Below are positions 25,612-33,332 of a DNA stretch of 33,332 nt, piece by piece. The position numbers and the translations under genes are program-made. Where the stretch lies: the NCBI GenBank assembly GCA_020446675.1, contig JAGREE010000029.1, positions 1 through 33,332 of the forward strand, in the 5' to 3' direction. The stretch's first letter is position 1, and the number at the start of each line of letters is the position of its first letter. Source of the stretch: Alphaproteobacteria bacterium (lineage in GTDB: Bacteria; Pseudomonadota; Alphaproteobacteria; Sphingomonadales; Emcibacteraceae). The notes beneath the pieces are model-generated. The model saw only the letters and a program-made list of their open reading frames with translations, ran no database searches and was not told the origin of the DNA.

Positions 25612-25645
25612 TTGCCTAGTAATTTATTCCGTTTTGCCGGGTAAT
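25612..25645. promoter_or_regulatory. Tandem enhancer-like motif upstream of flgF
   Basis: TTGCCTAGTAAT (25612-25623) and TTGCCGGGTAAT (25634-25645) differ at two bases and start exactly 22 bases apart, 74-107 bases upstream of the flgF sigma-54 element. Sequence and spacing match the pair at 20940-20971 upstream of flgI. Confidence 0.6.
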
Positions 25646-25740
25646 ATCTGCATGAATGAGAGGCAGGTGCATTTATTTTCTTCTTATTGTATCTCTGCTA
25701 TGTTAAGTATAAAAATTAACCATATCGCAAGTGTAAATTA

Positions 25741-25756
25741 CTAACGAAATCTTAAC
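25741..25756 (+). promoter_or_regulatory. Near-consensus CtrA box upstream of fliL
   Basis: CTAA, seven bases, then TTAAC: one mismatch to TTAA-N7-TTAAC. It lies about 65 bases before fliL, where a switch and motor operon starts. In Caulobacter, early flagellar operons including fliLM are under CtrA. Confidence 0.4.
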
Positions 25757-25819
25757 TTTAGGTCGTTAAAATTGACTTTGAAAATAACAGAATAATTAAC
25801 ATCAGGATAAATTTTACCG

Positions 25820-26362
25820 ATGAGCGATGTAGCAAAAGACGATGTAGATGACGGAGACGCCGGACTCGAAGAAGGTCTGGAGAAGAAAAAATTCAGTGGC
25901 AAGAAAATGATTATGATCATTGTCCCTGTGCTGCTATTGCTGATTGGCGGTGGGGCGGCCTATATGTTTATGGGGGGCGATGATGCAAGCGAGACCGCTC
26001 TTGATGAACATGGAAACCCGGTTGTCGCTGAAGAAGGTCATGAAGGTGAGTCTCAACTGCTTTTTTATGATGTTGAGCCGATGCTGGTTAATCTTACCTC
26101 CGCTGGGGGTAAATCGGCCTATCTTAAACTGTCTGTGACGCTGGAAGTTGATAACCAAAGTTCGATTGAAGAGTTGAAACTCAATTTACCGAGAATAATT
26201 GATAATTTTCAGGTATACTTGCGTGAACTTAGGCTTGAAGATATTAATGGGTCGGCTGGTATGTTCCGATTGAAGGAAGAGCTATTAAGCCGGGTAAATG
26301 AAACCATTTATCCCACCCGTGTAAATGATGTATTATTTAAAGAAATGCTGATCAACGGATAA
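25820..26362 (+). CDS. fliL: Flagellar basal body protein FliL
   Basis: A single-span inner-membrane protein, 180 residues, that rings the stator and supports torque. A charged cytoplasmic N-terminus is followed by one membrane helix (about 35-52, MIMIIVPVLLLLIGGGAAY) and a periplasmic domain with YDVEPMLVNLTSAGGKSAYL and LKLSVTLEVDN. The operon fliL-fliM-DUF6468-motE begins here; fliM follows after 6 bases. Confidence 0.93.
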   Translation: MSDVAKDDVDDGDAGLEEGLEKKKFSGKKMIMIIVPVLLLLIGGGAAYMFMGGDDASETALDEHGNPVVAEEGHEGESQLLFYDVEPMLVNLTSAGGKSAYLKLSVTLEVDNQSSIEELKLNLPRIIDNFQVYLRELRLEDINGSAGMFRLKEELLSRVNETIYPTRVNDVLFKEMLING

Positions 26363-26368
26363 AATTTT

Positions 26369-27451
26369 ATGTCAGATGACGAAGAAATTGATGATGATGC
26401 AGTAGCTGCTGAATGGGCCGCTATGGCCGAAGCTGACGATGATGTTGAAGACGACAGCGATGATATGGCCACAGCCATGGGTATTGATCGTGTTCTTGAC
26501 CAGGGCGAAATTGACAGTCTTCTTGGTTTTGATGGCGATGATGAAATTGGCGGGACAAAAACAGGTGTTCAGGCATTAATCAACAGCGGACTGGTGGCAT
26601 ATGAACGCCTTCCCATGCTTGACATTATTTTTGATCGCTATGTCAGAATGATGTCGACATCGTTGCGTAACTTTACGTCCGATAATTTTGAAGTGTCGAT
26701 AGACAGTATGACATCTATCAGATTTGGGGATTATCTGAATTCAATTCCACTTCCGGCGATGCTTGCTGTTTTTGAAGCGAAAGAATGGGAAAATCATGGT
26801 CTGATCACTATTGACAGTAACATGATTTATTCTGTTGTTGATGCGCTTCTTGGCGGGCGGCGCGGAAATGCACCCATGAGAATTGAAGGTCGTCCCTATA
26901 CGACAATTGAACATACACTTGTAGCAGAAATGCTCAGTGTAATGCTTAAGGATCTTTGTAGTGCGTTTGAACCATTAAGTCCGGTAAAATTTGAACTAGA
27001 CCGAATGGAAACGAATCCGAGGTTTGCCACAATTGCTCAGTCCAGTAATGCCGCTCTGCTCATTAAAATGCGTGCTGATATGGCAGATCGTGGCGGAAAA
27101 ATGGAACTGGTGCTTCCTTATGCAACGATTGAGCCTATCAGGGAATTGTTGCTTCAGCGCTATATGGGGGAAAAGTTCGGACGTGACAGTATCTGGGAAT
27201 CTCATCTGGCAAATGAAATTCTTTTAACTGAGGTGGATCTTGACGCAGTTCTTGATGAACAGAAAATGACTTTGGGGGAAGTAATGAATTTTAAAGTCGG
27301 ACAGACACTGATGTTAAATGTCGGACAGGATGCAGAAATCAATCTTCTCTGCTCCGGGGTGCCGATGTTAAAGGGAAAAACTGGGGTTATCGGTCGTTAC
27401 AAGGCCGTAAAAGTAGAACGTGTCATAAATATTGACGAAAGGGCAACATGA
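26369..27451 (+). CDS. fliM: Flagellar motor switch protein FliM
   Basis: The C-ring switch protein that receives phospho-CheY, 360 residues. The CheY-binding motif GEIDSLL (46-52) comes after a 40-residue very acidic extension (AVAAEWAAMAEADDD) typical of alphaproteobacterial FliM. The middle domain has LPMLDIIFDRYVRMMSTSLR and the C-terminal SpoA-like domain has VGQTLMLNVGQDAEINLLCS. It overlaps the next gene by 4 bases. Confidence 0.97.
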   Translation: MSDDEEIDDDAVAAEWAAMAEADDDVEDDSDDMATAMGIDRVLDQGEIDSLLGFDGDDEIGGTKTGVQALINSGLVAYERLPMLDIIFDRYVRMMSTSLRNFTSDNFEVSIDSMTSIRFGDYLNSIPLPAMLAVFEAKEWENHGLITIDSNMIYSVVDALLGGRRGNAPMRIEGRPYTTIEHTLVAEMLSVMLKDLCSAFEPLSPVKFELDRMETNPRFATIAQSSNAALLIKMRADMADRGGKMELVLPYATIEPIRELLLQRYMGEKFGRDSIWESHLANEILLTEVDLDAVLDEQKMTLGEVMNFKVGQTLMLNVGQDAEINLLCSGVPMLKGKTGVIGRYKAVKVERVINIDERAT

Positions 27452-27930
27452 TTTATTCAGTGGAAAATATTTTAAATATTATCCTTTTGGTTATGTTGGC
27501 TGTCATGATCGGATATTGTATAGTATTAAACAAACGCTTAAAGGATTTCCGCAAAATTAAACAGGAAATGGGCGATATTATCGGGCAGCTGAATGCTTCG
27601 ACAATCCATGCACAGAATTCCATTAAAGAATTTAAAAATGTTGTTTTGGAAGAAGAAAAAAAGCTTGATGAAAAGCTGAAAAGGGCTGCAGAACTTGCGG
27701 ATGAGCTTGATATGATTAATGAAACAGGCTCAAATTTGGCAGACCGGATAGAGCGGGGGCTGACCGGTGGAAACGCGCCACAGACAATAACTGAGGAGCC
27801 AGAAGAACATCAGGCACCGAAAATCAAAACTGATAATTTGAGTGATAGAATTTCACTTTCAGATCTGGACAGTGATAAAAACGCAGATGGTGATAAAGAA
27901 TTGCGTGAAAGCTTGAGGAATGTAAGATGA
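27448..27930 (+). CDS. DUF6468-type membrane protein of the flagellar operon
   Basis: A 160-residue protein with one N-terminal membrane helix (about 7-27) and a coiled-coil stretch (about 30-95, with LKDFRKIKQEMGDIIGQLNA), then a polar tail. A small protein of this type regularly lies between fliM and motE in Alphaproteobacteria. The function is unknown; its overlaps with fliM (4 bases) and motE (4 bases) argue for a motor-associated role. Confidence 0.78.
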   Translation: MIYSVENILNIILLVMLAVMIGYCIVLNKRLKDFRKIKQEMGDIIGQLNASTIHAQNSIKEFKNVVLEEEKKLDEKLKRAAELADELDMINETGSNLADRIERGLTGGNAPQTITEEPEEHQAPKIKTDNLSDRISLSDLDSDKNADGDKELRESLRNVR

Positions 27931-28589
27931 AAATGAAAATTCAAATATTCCCTCTTATGTTATTGGCATTTATCGCCATTTTTGGCTTTAAATCTTATGA
28001 TTTTGCTATGGGGCTGGATAGCGGCGCTCAAAAAAGTAGTATAAATAAACAGGCGAATGCAGTGGCGGAACGATTAAATGGGATTGCGTCTGCAGCTGGT
28101 CAGGAAACAGAGCCCGGTTTATCAGACGAACATGGGGATACGCAGCCTAACCTAGGCCAAAGCGGTTTTCCATATACTGGTGAAGAAATTCAACTTTTGC
28201 AAAGACTTGCGGAACGCAGGGAAGAACTTGATCAACGTGCAAGAGATATGGACGTTCGTGAAAAGCTTCTTATTGCTACTGAAAAAGGGATAGATAAAAA
28301 AATTGAAACCCTGAAAAATATTGAAGCTCAGATCAAAGCTCTTGTTGAAGTTCATGATGAGCAGGAAAAAGCGCAAATTGAAAGTCTGGTGAAAACCTAT
28401 ACGGCTATGAAGTCAAAAGATGCCGCGAAAATTTTCAATACTCTTGATATGGATATATTGATCCCTATCATTGAAAAAATGAATCCAAAGGTCGTCGCTA
28501 ATATTTTGGCGGATATGAACACCGCTTCTGCCAATGATATTACTGTTGAGCTGGCAACAAGAAAAAAGCTTCCGGAAATTGAAGGATAA
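27927..28589 (+). CDS. motE: MotE-like flagellar protein with MgtE N-type domain
   Basis: A 220-residue protein. A signal or anchor helix at the N-terminus is followed by a linker, a coiled coil (about 85-150, with AERREELDQRARDMDVREKL) and a C-terminal MgtE intracellular N-like domain (AMKSKDAAKIFNTLDMDI, then PKVVANILADMN). In Sinorhizobium MotE is a periplasmic chaperone for MotC. No MotC is visible here, so a stator-related role is inferred. It is the last gene of the fliL operon. Confidence 0.82.
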   Translation: MKMKIQIFPLMLLAFIAIFGFKSYDFAMGLDSGAQKSSINKQANAVAERLNGIASAAGQETEPGLSDEHGDTQPNLGQSGFPYTGEEIQLLQRLAERREELDQRARDMDVREKLLIATEKGIDKKIETLKNIEAQIKALVEVHDEQEKAQIESLVKTYTAMKSKDAAKIFNTLDMDILIPIIEKMNPKVVANILADMNTASANDITVELATRKKLPEIEG

Positions 28590-28641
28590 GCAATTTATTC
28601 TCTAATTTGGGCAACGTGATTGAATAAATATTGTCAATTAT

Positions 28642-28657
28642 TTAACTGCTTTTTAAC
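28642..28657 (+). promoter_or_regulatory. CtrA-type box upstream of cheZ
   Basis: TTAA, seven bases (CTGCTTT), TTAAC: an exact CtrA consensus, 70-85 bases before the cheZ ATG. Confidence 0.5.
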
Positions 28658-28726
28658 GTCTGTTTTGTATCTTTCTAGACTGTTTACATCATGATATTGA
28701 TGTTTGAGGGATTAGGAGAGTTAAGT

Positions 28727-29374
28727 ATGCAAAGCAATGTGGCTACTATCGACGACAGAATTGTGAATGTTAAAAATAAGTTTGATGACCGGATTTCTGT
28801 TGAAGAGGTTTCAAAAGTTGTAGCAGAAGTTATGGGAAGTATCCATGGTGACGTGGCTTTTGACAGCCTGCATTTTAAGGATGAACTCAAAAACCTCCTT
28901 TCATATATTGATCAGGCCAAAAATGAAATCGCATCCCTGCGACCAAAAGAATACAGCGTAAATAAAATTCCTGAGGCGTCCAGCGAATTGGATGCCATTG
29001 TCAAAGGAACAGAGGCCGCCGCAGAAAAAATCATGGATACTGCTGATGAAATTGGCGAGCTTGCGGAAAAATGTGATGAAGAAGTAAAAGCAAAGCTCGA
29101 AGAAATCTCAACAACTCTTTTCGAAGCCTCCAGTTTTCAGGATATTACAGGTCAACGTGTTACCAAGGTGGTTAATACGCTTGCCCATCTTGAGAAAAAA
29201 CTCAGTGCACTGGCCGATGCCATAGGGGATAATGATATTGATGAAGTCATTGAAGAAGACAGTTTCGAAAAAGATTTTGATGCAATGTCCAATGAGGAAT
29301 TCCTTCATGGTCCCCAACTTGAAGAGAATGCACAGGATCAGGCAGCCATTGATGCATTATTTGATGATTTTTAA
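28727..29374 (+). CDS. cheZ: Chemotaxis protein phosphatase CheZ
   Basis: The CheY-P phosphatase, 215 residues. The long helical hairpin holds the catalytic SFQDITGQRVTKV (D139 and Q143 from this start), and the C-terminus AAIDALFDDF resembles the CheY-binding tail peptide of enterobacterial CheZ. The ATG at 28727 is chosen because AGGAGAG lies seven bases upstream; an in-frame ATG at 28691 lacks such a site. A CtrA-type box precedes it. CheY and the core chemotaxis cluster are not in the window. Confidence 0.92.
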   Translation: MQSNVATIDDRIVNVKNKFDDRISVEEVSKVVAEVMGSIHGDVAFDSLHFKDELKNLLSYIDQAKNEIASLRPKEYSVNKIPEASSELDAIVKGTEAAAEKIMDTADEIGELAEKCDEEVKAKLEEISTTLFEASSFQDITGQRVTKVVNTLAHLEKKLSALADAIGDNDIDEVIEEDSFEKDFDAMSNEEFLHGPQLEENAQDQAAIDALFDDF

Positions 29375-29468
29375 TCTTCCAGGCATGAATTAGATTGCAA
29401 GTGATTGAATTACTTACAGATAATGTATAGATTAAGGTTCACTGTAATTATGGTTAATTTTTATAAAA

Positions 29469-30218
29469 ATGACACAGGAAAAGCAAAATAACTTTATAGA
29501 GGCAGCGCCCGGCGCCAAAAAGCCGGTTGGCGATACAACCAGTCTTTTTGTCTCCCTCTATCTTATTATTCTTGCTTTTTTTATGGTGCTAAATTCCATC
29601 TCAAACCAAAGCCAGACAAAGATTAAATCAGCAACAGAAAGTGTTAGCCGCGCATTCGATAATCCCTTTGAACAAAATGCCGACTTTGTTGATGTTACGG
29701 AAGAAGATGCTACTGACCTGCCGCCTAATGACGAATTTTATGAACAGCTACAGGGGGTATTTGCATCATTGATCGGATTTGAAGGAAAATTTCCGACTCA
29801 AGGGGGTAATACCATCAAAGTAGAATTTAAACAGTCCGATATATATGACGCTGAAAGCAGTGAATTTAGAAAAGATCAGGATGCATTCTTTTTTCAACTG
29901 TCCAGATTTCTAAATAGCGAAGGTATAGGCTCTATCCGTGAAATTGAGTATATAATATATACTGGGAATAAATTTCCTGAAGGTCCGGAATATTGGAAAG
30001 ATATTTCCATACTTCGCAGTGGTGCAATAGTAAGCAAGCTGACTGAAATGGGAGTTAGGGAAAATCAGATATCTATCGGTGTTGCACCGGGCGAACAGGA
30101 CCTGCTTAAGATCTCCTTTTTTATCAGAGATGAAAAAACATCCAGGCAAAATCTGAAAAATGCGGACAGGACCGGTCTTGGAGAAGTGACAACGCCAATG
30201 CCGGAAGTGGAGGAGTAG
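29469..30218 (+). CDS. Divergent MotB-like protein lacking the stator aspartate
   Basis: A 249-residue protein with one membrane helix (about 26-43) and a degenerate OmpA-like domain (about 105-225), ending in a polar tail. Aligned with the downstream MotB, helix position Asp22 of MotB (FADLLALLL) corresponds to Ser29 here (VSLYLIILAFF), so the proton-binding residue is missing. The peptidoglycan-binding motifs are also eroded. It starts 94 bases after cheZ with no clear ribosome-binding site and ends 2 bases before motB. It may form a heterodimer with MotB or act as a stator accessory protein. The MotB relationship is judged by helix pattern and context. Confidence 0.72.
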   Translation: MTQEKQNNFIEAAPGAKKPVGDTTSLFVSLYLIILAFFMVLNSISNQSQTKIKSATESVSRAFDNPFEQNADFVDVTEEDATDLPPNDEFYEQLQGVFASLIGFEGKFPTQGGNTIKVEFKQSDIYDAESSEFRKDQDAFFFQLSRFLNSEGIGSIREIEYIIYTGNKFPEGPEYWKDISILRSGAIVSKLTEMGVRENQISIGVAPGEQDLLKISFFIRDEKTSRQNLKNADRTGLGEVTTPMPEVEE

Positions 30219-30220
30219 CA

Positions 30221-30925
30221 ATGGAAAAAAATATCCTCCATGAGTCAAAAAGTGATCCAAACAGCTGGATGGTTATATTCGCAGACCTATTGGCACTGCT
30301 TCTTACATTCTTTGTTCTTATGTTTTCCATGAGTTCTGTTCAGGTTTCCGAATGGCAGGCGATGGTTACGTCCCTAAGTGAAAATCTTAATCCCGAGCGT
30401 GCAAAAATTCAGGATATCAACTGGAATAAGATCGATGAAGCGTTAAGCTATGAGGAAGAAGGTCTTAACCTTGAATATCTGAAAAATATATTTGAAGAGA
30501 AGCTGTCCCATGATCCGATCCTAACCCGCAGCACAATTACCGTATTGGATGATAGACTGGCAATTTCACTTCCGGCTGATTTGATTTTTGATCTGGGGCA
30601 GGCAGAACTGGATCCTGATGCAAGAAGCGCTATGATCGAATTAGGCGAAGCGCTTCGCTCAATTGATAATGAAGTTATGGTGGTCGGCCATTCCGATCTG
30701 GCACCAATTAGTGGTAAACAGTATCCGACAAACTGGGAACTTTCCCTCGTCAGGGCTCTTTCCATATCAAAGCTTATTCAAGCGGGTGGCTATCGTGGAA
30801 CAATTGAGGCATTTGGTGAAGGCTCTTCCCGTTTTGGAGATCTGGATGAAAGTATCCCCCTTGATGAGAGATACCATCTGGCCAGACGGGTTGACGTGAT
30901 CATTTTACAGAAGAAAAAAGGCTGA
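30221..30925 (+). CDS. motB: Flagellar stator protein MotB
   Basis: A 234-residue stator subunit. The N-terminal membrane helix SWMVIFADLLALLLTFFVLM carries the conserved Asp22 for ion flow. The OmpA/Pal domain has MVVGHSDLAPISGKQYPTNW, ELSLVRALSISKLIQAGG and ARRVDVIIL, with the peptidoglycan-binding Asp and Arg positions intact. It starts 2 bases after the divergent paralogue and ends 2 bases before the large TPR gene, so all three are likely co-translated. The partner MotA is not in the window. Confidence 0.93.
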   Translation: MEKNILHESKSDPNSWMVIFADLLALLLTFFVLMFSMSSVQVSEWQAMVTSLSENLNPERAKIQDINWNKIDEALSYEEEGLNLEYLKNIFEEKLSHDPILTRSTITVLDDRLAISLPADLIFDLGQAELDPDARSAMIELGEALRSIDNEVMVVGHSDLAPISGKQYPTNWELSLVRALSISKLIQAGGYRGTIEAFGEGSSRFGDLDESIPLDERYHLARRVDVIILQKKKG

Positions 30926-30927
30926 AT

Positions 30928-33332
30928 ATGAATAAGTTACTGAAGCATATCAGCAAACATCTGATAAAAACGAGTTTCATTTTAACGCTTGGAATGTTAC
31001 TCCCATCCTTTACGGCTTTGGCCCAGGACAAAATCAAAGTGCGTTCCGGGGATCATCCGACGTACAGCAGGGTCGTCTTTGACTGGGAAAAAAATGTTGG
31101 TTATTCAGCAAAACTGAATGCGGGAAAGCTTGAAATTGAATTTGATACGAATGCCGTTCCCGATTTTACGTCATTTCTTATAGATGGACCGGCTTATTTA
31201 AAAAACCCGACTTATTCTGTCATTGATGGAAAACTGAATGTGTCATTTCAGGCGATCAATGCAGAACGTGTGCGCGATTTCAGATCAGGAACCAGAATTG
31301 TTGTTGATGTTATGGGGGAAGGGGCGCCAACGCCACCTTCTGTATTGGAAAAAGAAAGTGTTGTGGCTTCAGATGACATGCCATCAACAGAACAGGCAGT
31401 GGGTATAGTACTTCAGGAACAAGGGCAGAATGTTTCAAATGATCCTAAACCTGAAATGGAAAATACCGGTTCCCTGACCGTACAGGGACAGAATTCTGAA
31501 AATGCATTTACAATTGATTATATCTGGAGCGAAGAGACTAAGGCAGCAGCCTTTATCAGAGCAAATAAACTGTGGGTTGTTTTTGACAAATTTACAATTG
31601 CTGACCAAAGCGGATTAAATTCCTTATTGGGTGGTCGTGTTAAGTCGGCAGAGCAGCTAACAAATCATTCACCCACCATTTTGATATATTCTGTAGATCC
31701 GGGACAAAGTGCCAGAATGGTGAAAAAAACTAACGGCTGGGAACTTTCTCTCAGAAGCAATACAGCTGTACCCCAGCTTCCAATTGAAGTTGGGCATCAG
31801 TCTGTCAGCAATGTCGGGGAAAATATCTTTTTAAAAGCGGATGATCTTGGAAATGTTATCAATGTTGAGGATCCATTCATTGGTGATAACCTGACGATTG
31901 TGACGGCAAGCCAGTCGTCGCAAGGCGTAATGGAAGAAAATAATTATCCGGAATTTAATATATTGAAATCTGCAGAGGGAATTGCCCTCGAACTCATTGC
32001 CGATGATATTTTTGTATCAAGGCATGACACTGGCATTTCAATTTCGGGGAGGAACGGGCTTGCCGTCTCAAGAAGCAGTGTGCCGATATTAAGCGGTGCC
32101 CTTCCAGTAGCCTTGGATAATGACAAGACAAATCAAGAGCAGGTTAAATTACTGGATTTTGAAGCTTGGGCACAGGGGCCATTACCGGATCAAGGGTATA
32201 TGGATAATAGGCACGAGCTTCTTTATCAGCTTTCTACGGCGACGGATGATGAAAAAAATGAAGCCCGCTGGAATTTGGCTGTATATGATCTTGCACATAA
32301 TAACGCTGCGGAAACCATTGGTATTCTGGAGTTGATGTCCCAAAGTGAACCTGGATTTATTGAAAACCCCTCCTTTAGAGCGGTTCTCGCAATCAGTGAT
32401 ATTAAAATGCGTCGTTTTGATGAAGCAATTGAACTTCTTAGTCACAAGTCGCTTGTTGCAGAGCTTGACGCACTGCTTTGGCGATCTCTTGCCTATGAAG
32501 AAAAAGGCGAATATCAAAAAGCAATGGACGATTTTAAGCATGGGGTTGATGTTCTGTCTCTTCAGACGAATGATAATAGAGCGGACTTTCAATTTTCGGC
32601 AATCAGATCGGCAAACATGCTTGATGATGTTGAATTTATGAATAATCAGATAAATGGAATTAAGTCGGCTCAGCTAAATGCAAGACAACTTACCCTACTT
32701 GATTATTGGCGCGGACAACTGGCGGAAAAGTCAGGTGATGATGCATTGGCAGCAGAATATTATGATCAGGTTATTGCAACAGGTGTTCGTTATCCGGCTG
32801 CATTGGCAAAATTAGCCCGGATAAATCAGCAGCACCGGCTTGAGGAAATTGACGCAGTTCAGGCGATTGATGGGCTTGAAAAACTGCGCTTTGCCTGGCG
32901 GGGGGATAATTTTGAGCTGGATTTACTAAAACAGCTAGGTGAGCTTTATGTTGAAAATGGAGAGTATCGTGAGGGTCTTGCCACTTTGAAACAGGCAGCG
33001 ACCTATTTTCCGAATTCGCCCATGACAGGCGACTTAACAAGAAAAATGGCCGACATCTATAAATATCTGTTTCTGGATGGAGGGGCAGATAGCATGTCAC
33101 CTTTGAAAGCCATGGCACTGTTTATGGAATTCAGGGAACTTACGCCACTTGGGGCTAATGGTGATACAATGTCAAGAAATCTGGCGGCAAGAATGGTTTC
33201 GGTTGATTTGCTTGATGATGCTGCTGACCTTCTTGAATATCAGGTTCAATATCGACTTCAGGGCGTAGCACAGGCCGATATTGCCAGTGATCTTGCCAAA
33301 ATATATATCATGAACAAGCAACCCGATAAGGC
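30928..33332 (+). CDS. Large secreted AMIN-like and TPR protein, truncated by the window edge
   Basis: The reading frame opens at the ATG at 30928, 2 bases after the motB stop, and stays open for 801 codons to the window end, so the C-terminus is missing. A signal peptide (MNKLLKHISKHLIKTSFILT, cleavage after TALA at residue 32) is followed by AMIN-like beta domains (about 35-110, with YSRVVFDWEKNVGYSAK, and possibly about 190-300). TPR-like helical repeats fill about 430 to the end, for example LWRSLAYEEKGEYQKAMDDF and LLKQLGELYVENGEYREGLA. Placement after motB suggests an envelope scaffold or stator-associated role. Function unknown. Confidence 0.8.
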   Translation, partial: MNKLLKHISKHLIKTSFILTLGMLLPSFTALAQDKIKVRSGDHPTYSRVVFDWEKNVGYSAKLNAGKLEIEFDTNAVPDFTSFLIDGPAYLKNPTYSVIDGKLNVSFQAINAERVRDFRSGTRIVVDVMGEGAPTPPSVLEKESVVASDDMPSTEQAVGIVLQEQGQNVSNDPKPEMENTGSLTVQGQNSENAFTIDYIWSEETKAAAFIRANKLWVVFDKFTIADQSGLNSLLGGRVKSAEQLTNHSPTILIYSVDPGQSARMVKKTNGWELSLRSNTAVPQLPIEVGHQSVSNVGENIFLKADDLGNVINVEDPFIGDNLTIVTASQSSQGVMEENNYPEFNILKSAEGIALELIADDIFVSRHDTGISISGRNGLAVSRSSVPILSGALPVALDNDKTNQEQVKLLDFEAWAQGPLPDQGYMDNRHELLYQLSTATDDEKNEARWNLAVYDLAHNNAAETIGILELMSQSEPGFIENPSFRAVLAISDIKMRRFDEAIELLSHKSLVAELDALLWRSLAYEEKGEYQKAMDDFKHGVDVLSLQTNDNRADFQFSAIRSANMLDDVEFMNNQINGIKSAQLNARQLTLLDYWRGQLAEKSGDDALAAEYYDQVIATGVRYPAALAKLARINQQHRLEEIDAVQAIDGLEKLRFAWRGDNFELDLLKQLGELYVENGEYREGLATLKQAATYFPNSPMTGDLTRKMADIYKYLFLDGGADSMSPLKAMALFMEFRELTPLGANGDTMSRNLAARMVSVDLLDDAADLLEYQVQYRLQGVAQADIASDLAKIYIMNKQPDK

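Larger units (their letters stand above)
25479..25819. other. Intergenic regulatory region between flgF and fliL
   Basis: A 341-base AT-rich spacer between divergent flgF and fliL with no coding region. It contains the flgF sigma-54 promoter, a tandem TTGCC-type motif pair and, nearer fliL, a near-consensus CtrA box. Confidence 0.85.

Noticed and set aside
25839..26480. Acidic low-complexity stretches at the N-termini of FliL and FliM as possible frameshift or foreign insertions
   Set aside because: Acidic extensions of this kind, including AVAAEWAAMAEADDD in FliM, are normal in alphaproteobacterial homologues.

Overview
The window looks like an alphaproteobacterial chromosome of low to moderate GC, with AT-rich spacers. 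The evidence is the set of lineage-typical genes: flbT, flaF, fliX, a DUF2336 gene, the fliL-fliM-DUF6468-motE order, a flgF-flgG-flgA-flgH operon and a cysteine-poor DksA. I cannot name the genus from sequence alone. A free-living, motile, probably aquatic organism with Caulobacter-like or Rhodospirillales-like control of motility fits best. No tRNA, rRNA, CRISPR array, transposase or phage gene was seen.

Layout. Positions 1-1395 hold a terminator-like hairpin and a DUF2336 protein behind a CtrA-type box. Positions 1392-6845 (minus) are an apparent operon: an 859-residue membrane-anchored coiled-coil protein, then a TRAP transporter (lipoprotein DctP, DctQ, DctM). Positions 7080-8136 (plus) encode a receiver-domain protein overlapping an HPt protein. 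Positions 8139-18508 form a flagellin and flagellin-glycosylation island. It contains a TPR-glycosyltransferase resembling FlmG, flbT-flaF, flagellin 1, flaG, a minus-strand pseF-pseG-pseH-pseI-methyltransferase operon, pseB, and flagellin 2. Positions 18800-22041 hold flgI-flgJ-FlgN-like (minus), divergent fliX and dksA. Positions 22160-25478 are flgF-flgG-flgA-flgH (minus). Positions 25820-33332 (plus) run fliL-fliM-DUF6468-motE, cheZ, a MotB-like gene, motB, and a large secreted TPR protein cut by the window edge.

How it fits together. Most of the window builds, decorates or controls one flagellum. Pseudaminic acid made by the Pse enzymes would be loaded on the two short flagellins by the FlmG-like transferase. 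FlbT and FlaF would tune flagellin synthesis after transcription. FlgA/F/G/H/I/J supply rod and rings. FliL, FliM, MotE, MotB and CheZ serve motor, switch and chemotaxis. pseC and motA are not in the window.

Regulation is the most interesting layer. Three strong sigma-54 promoters precede flgI, flgF and flagellin 2. Two of them have a paired TTGCCGGGT-like motif with exactly 22-base phasing upstream, which looks like an FlbD-type enhancer, and fliX (a regulator of FlbD in Caulobacter) lies beside one. Separately, perfect TTAA-N7-TTAAC boxes precede the DUF2336 gene, flagellin 1 and cheZ, with a one-mismatch box before fliL. Together these suggest a CtrA then FliX/FlbD/sigma-54 cascade readable from one 33-kb segment.
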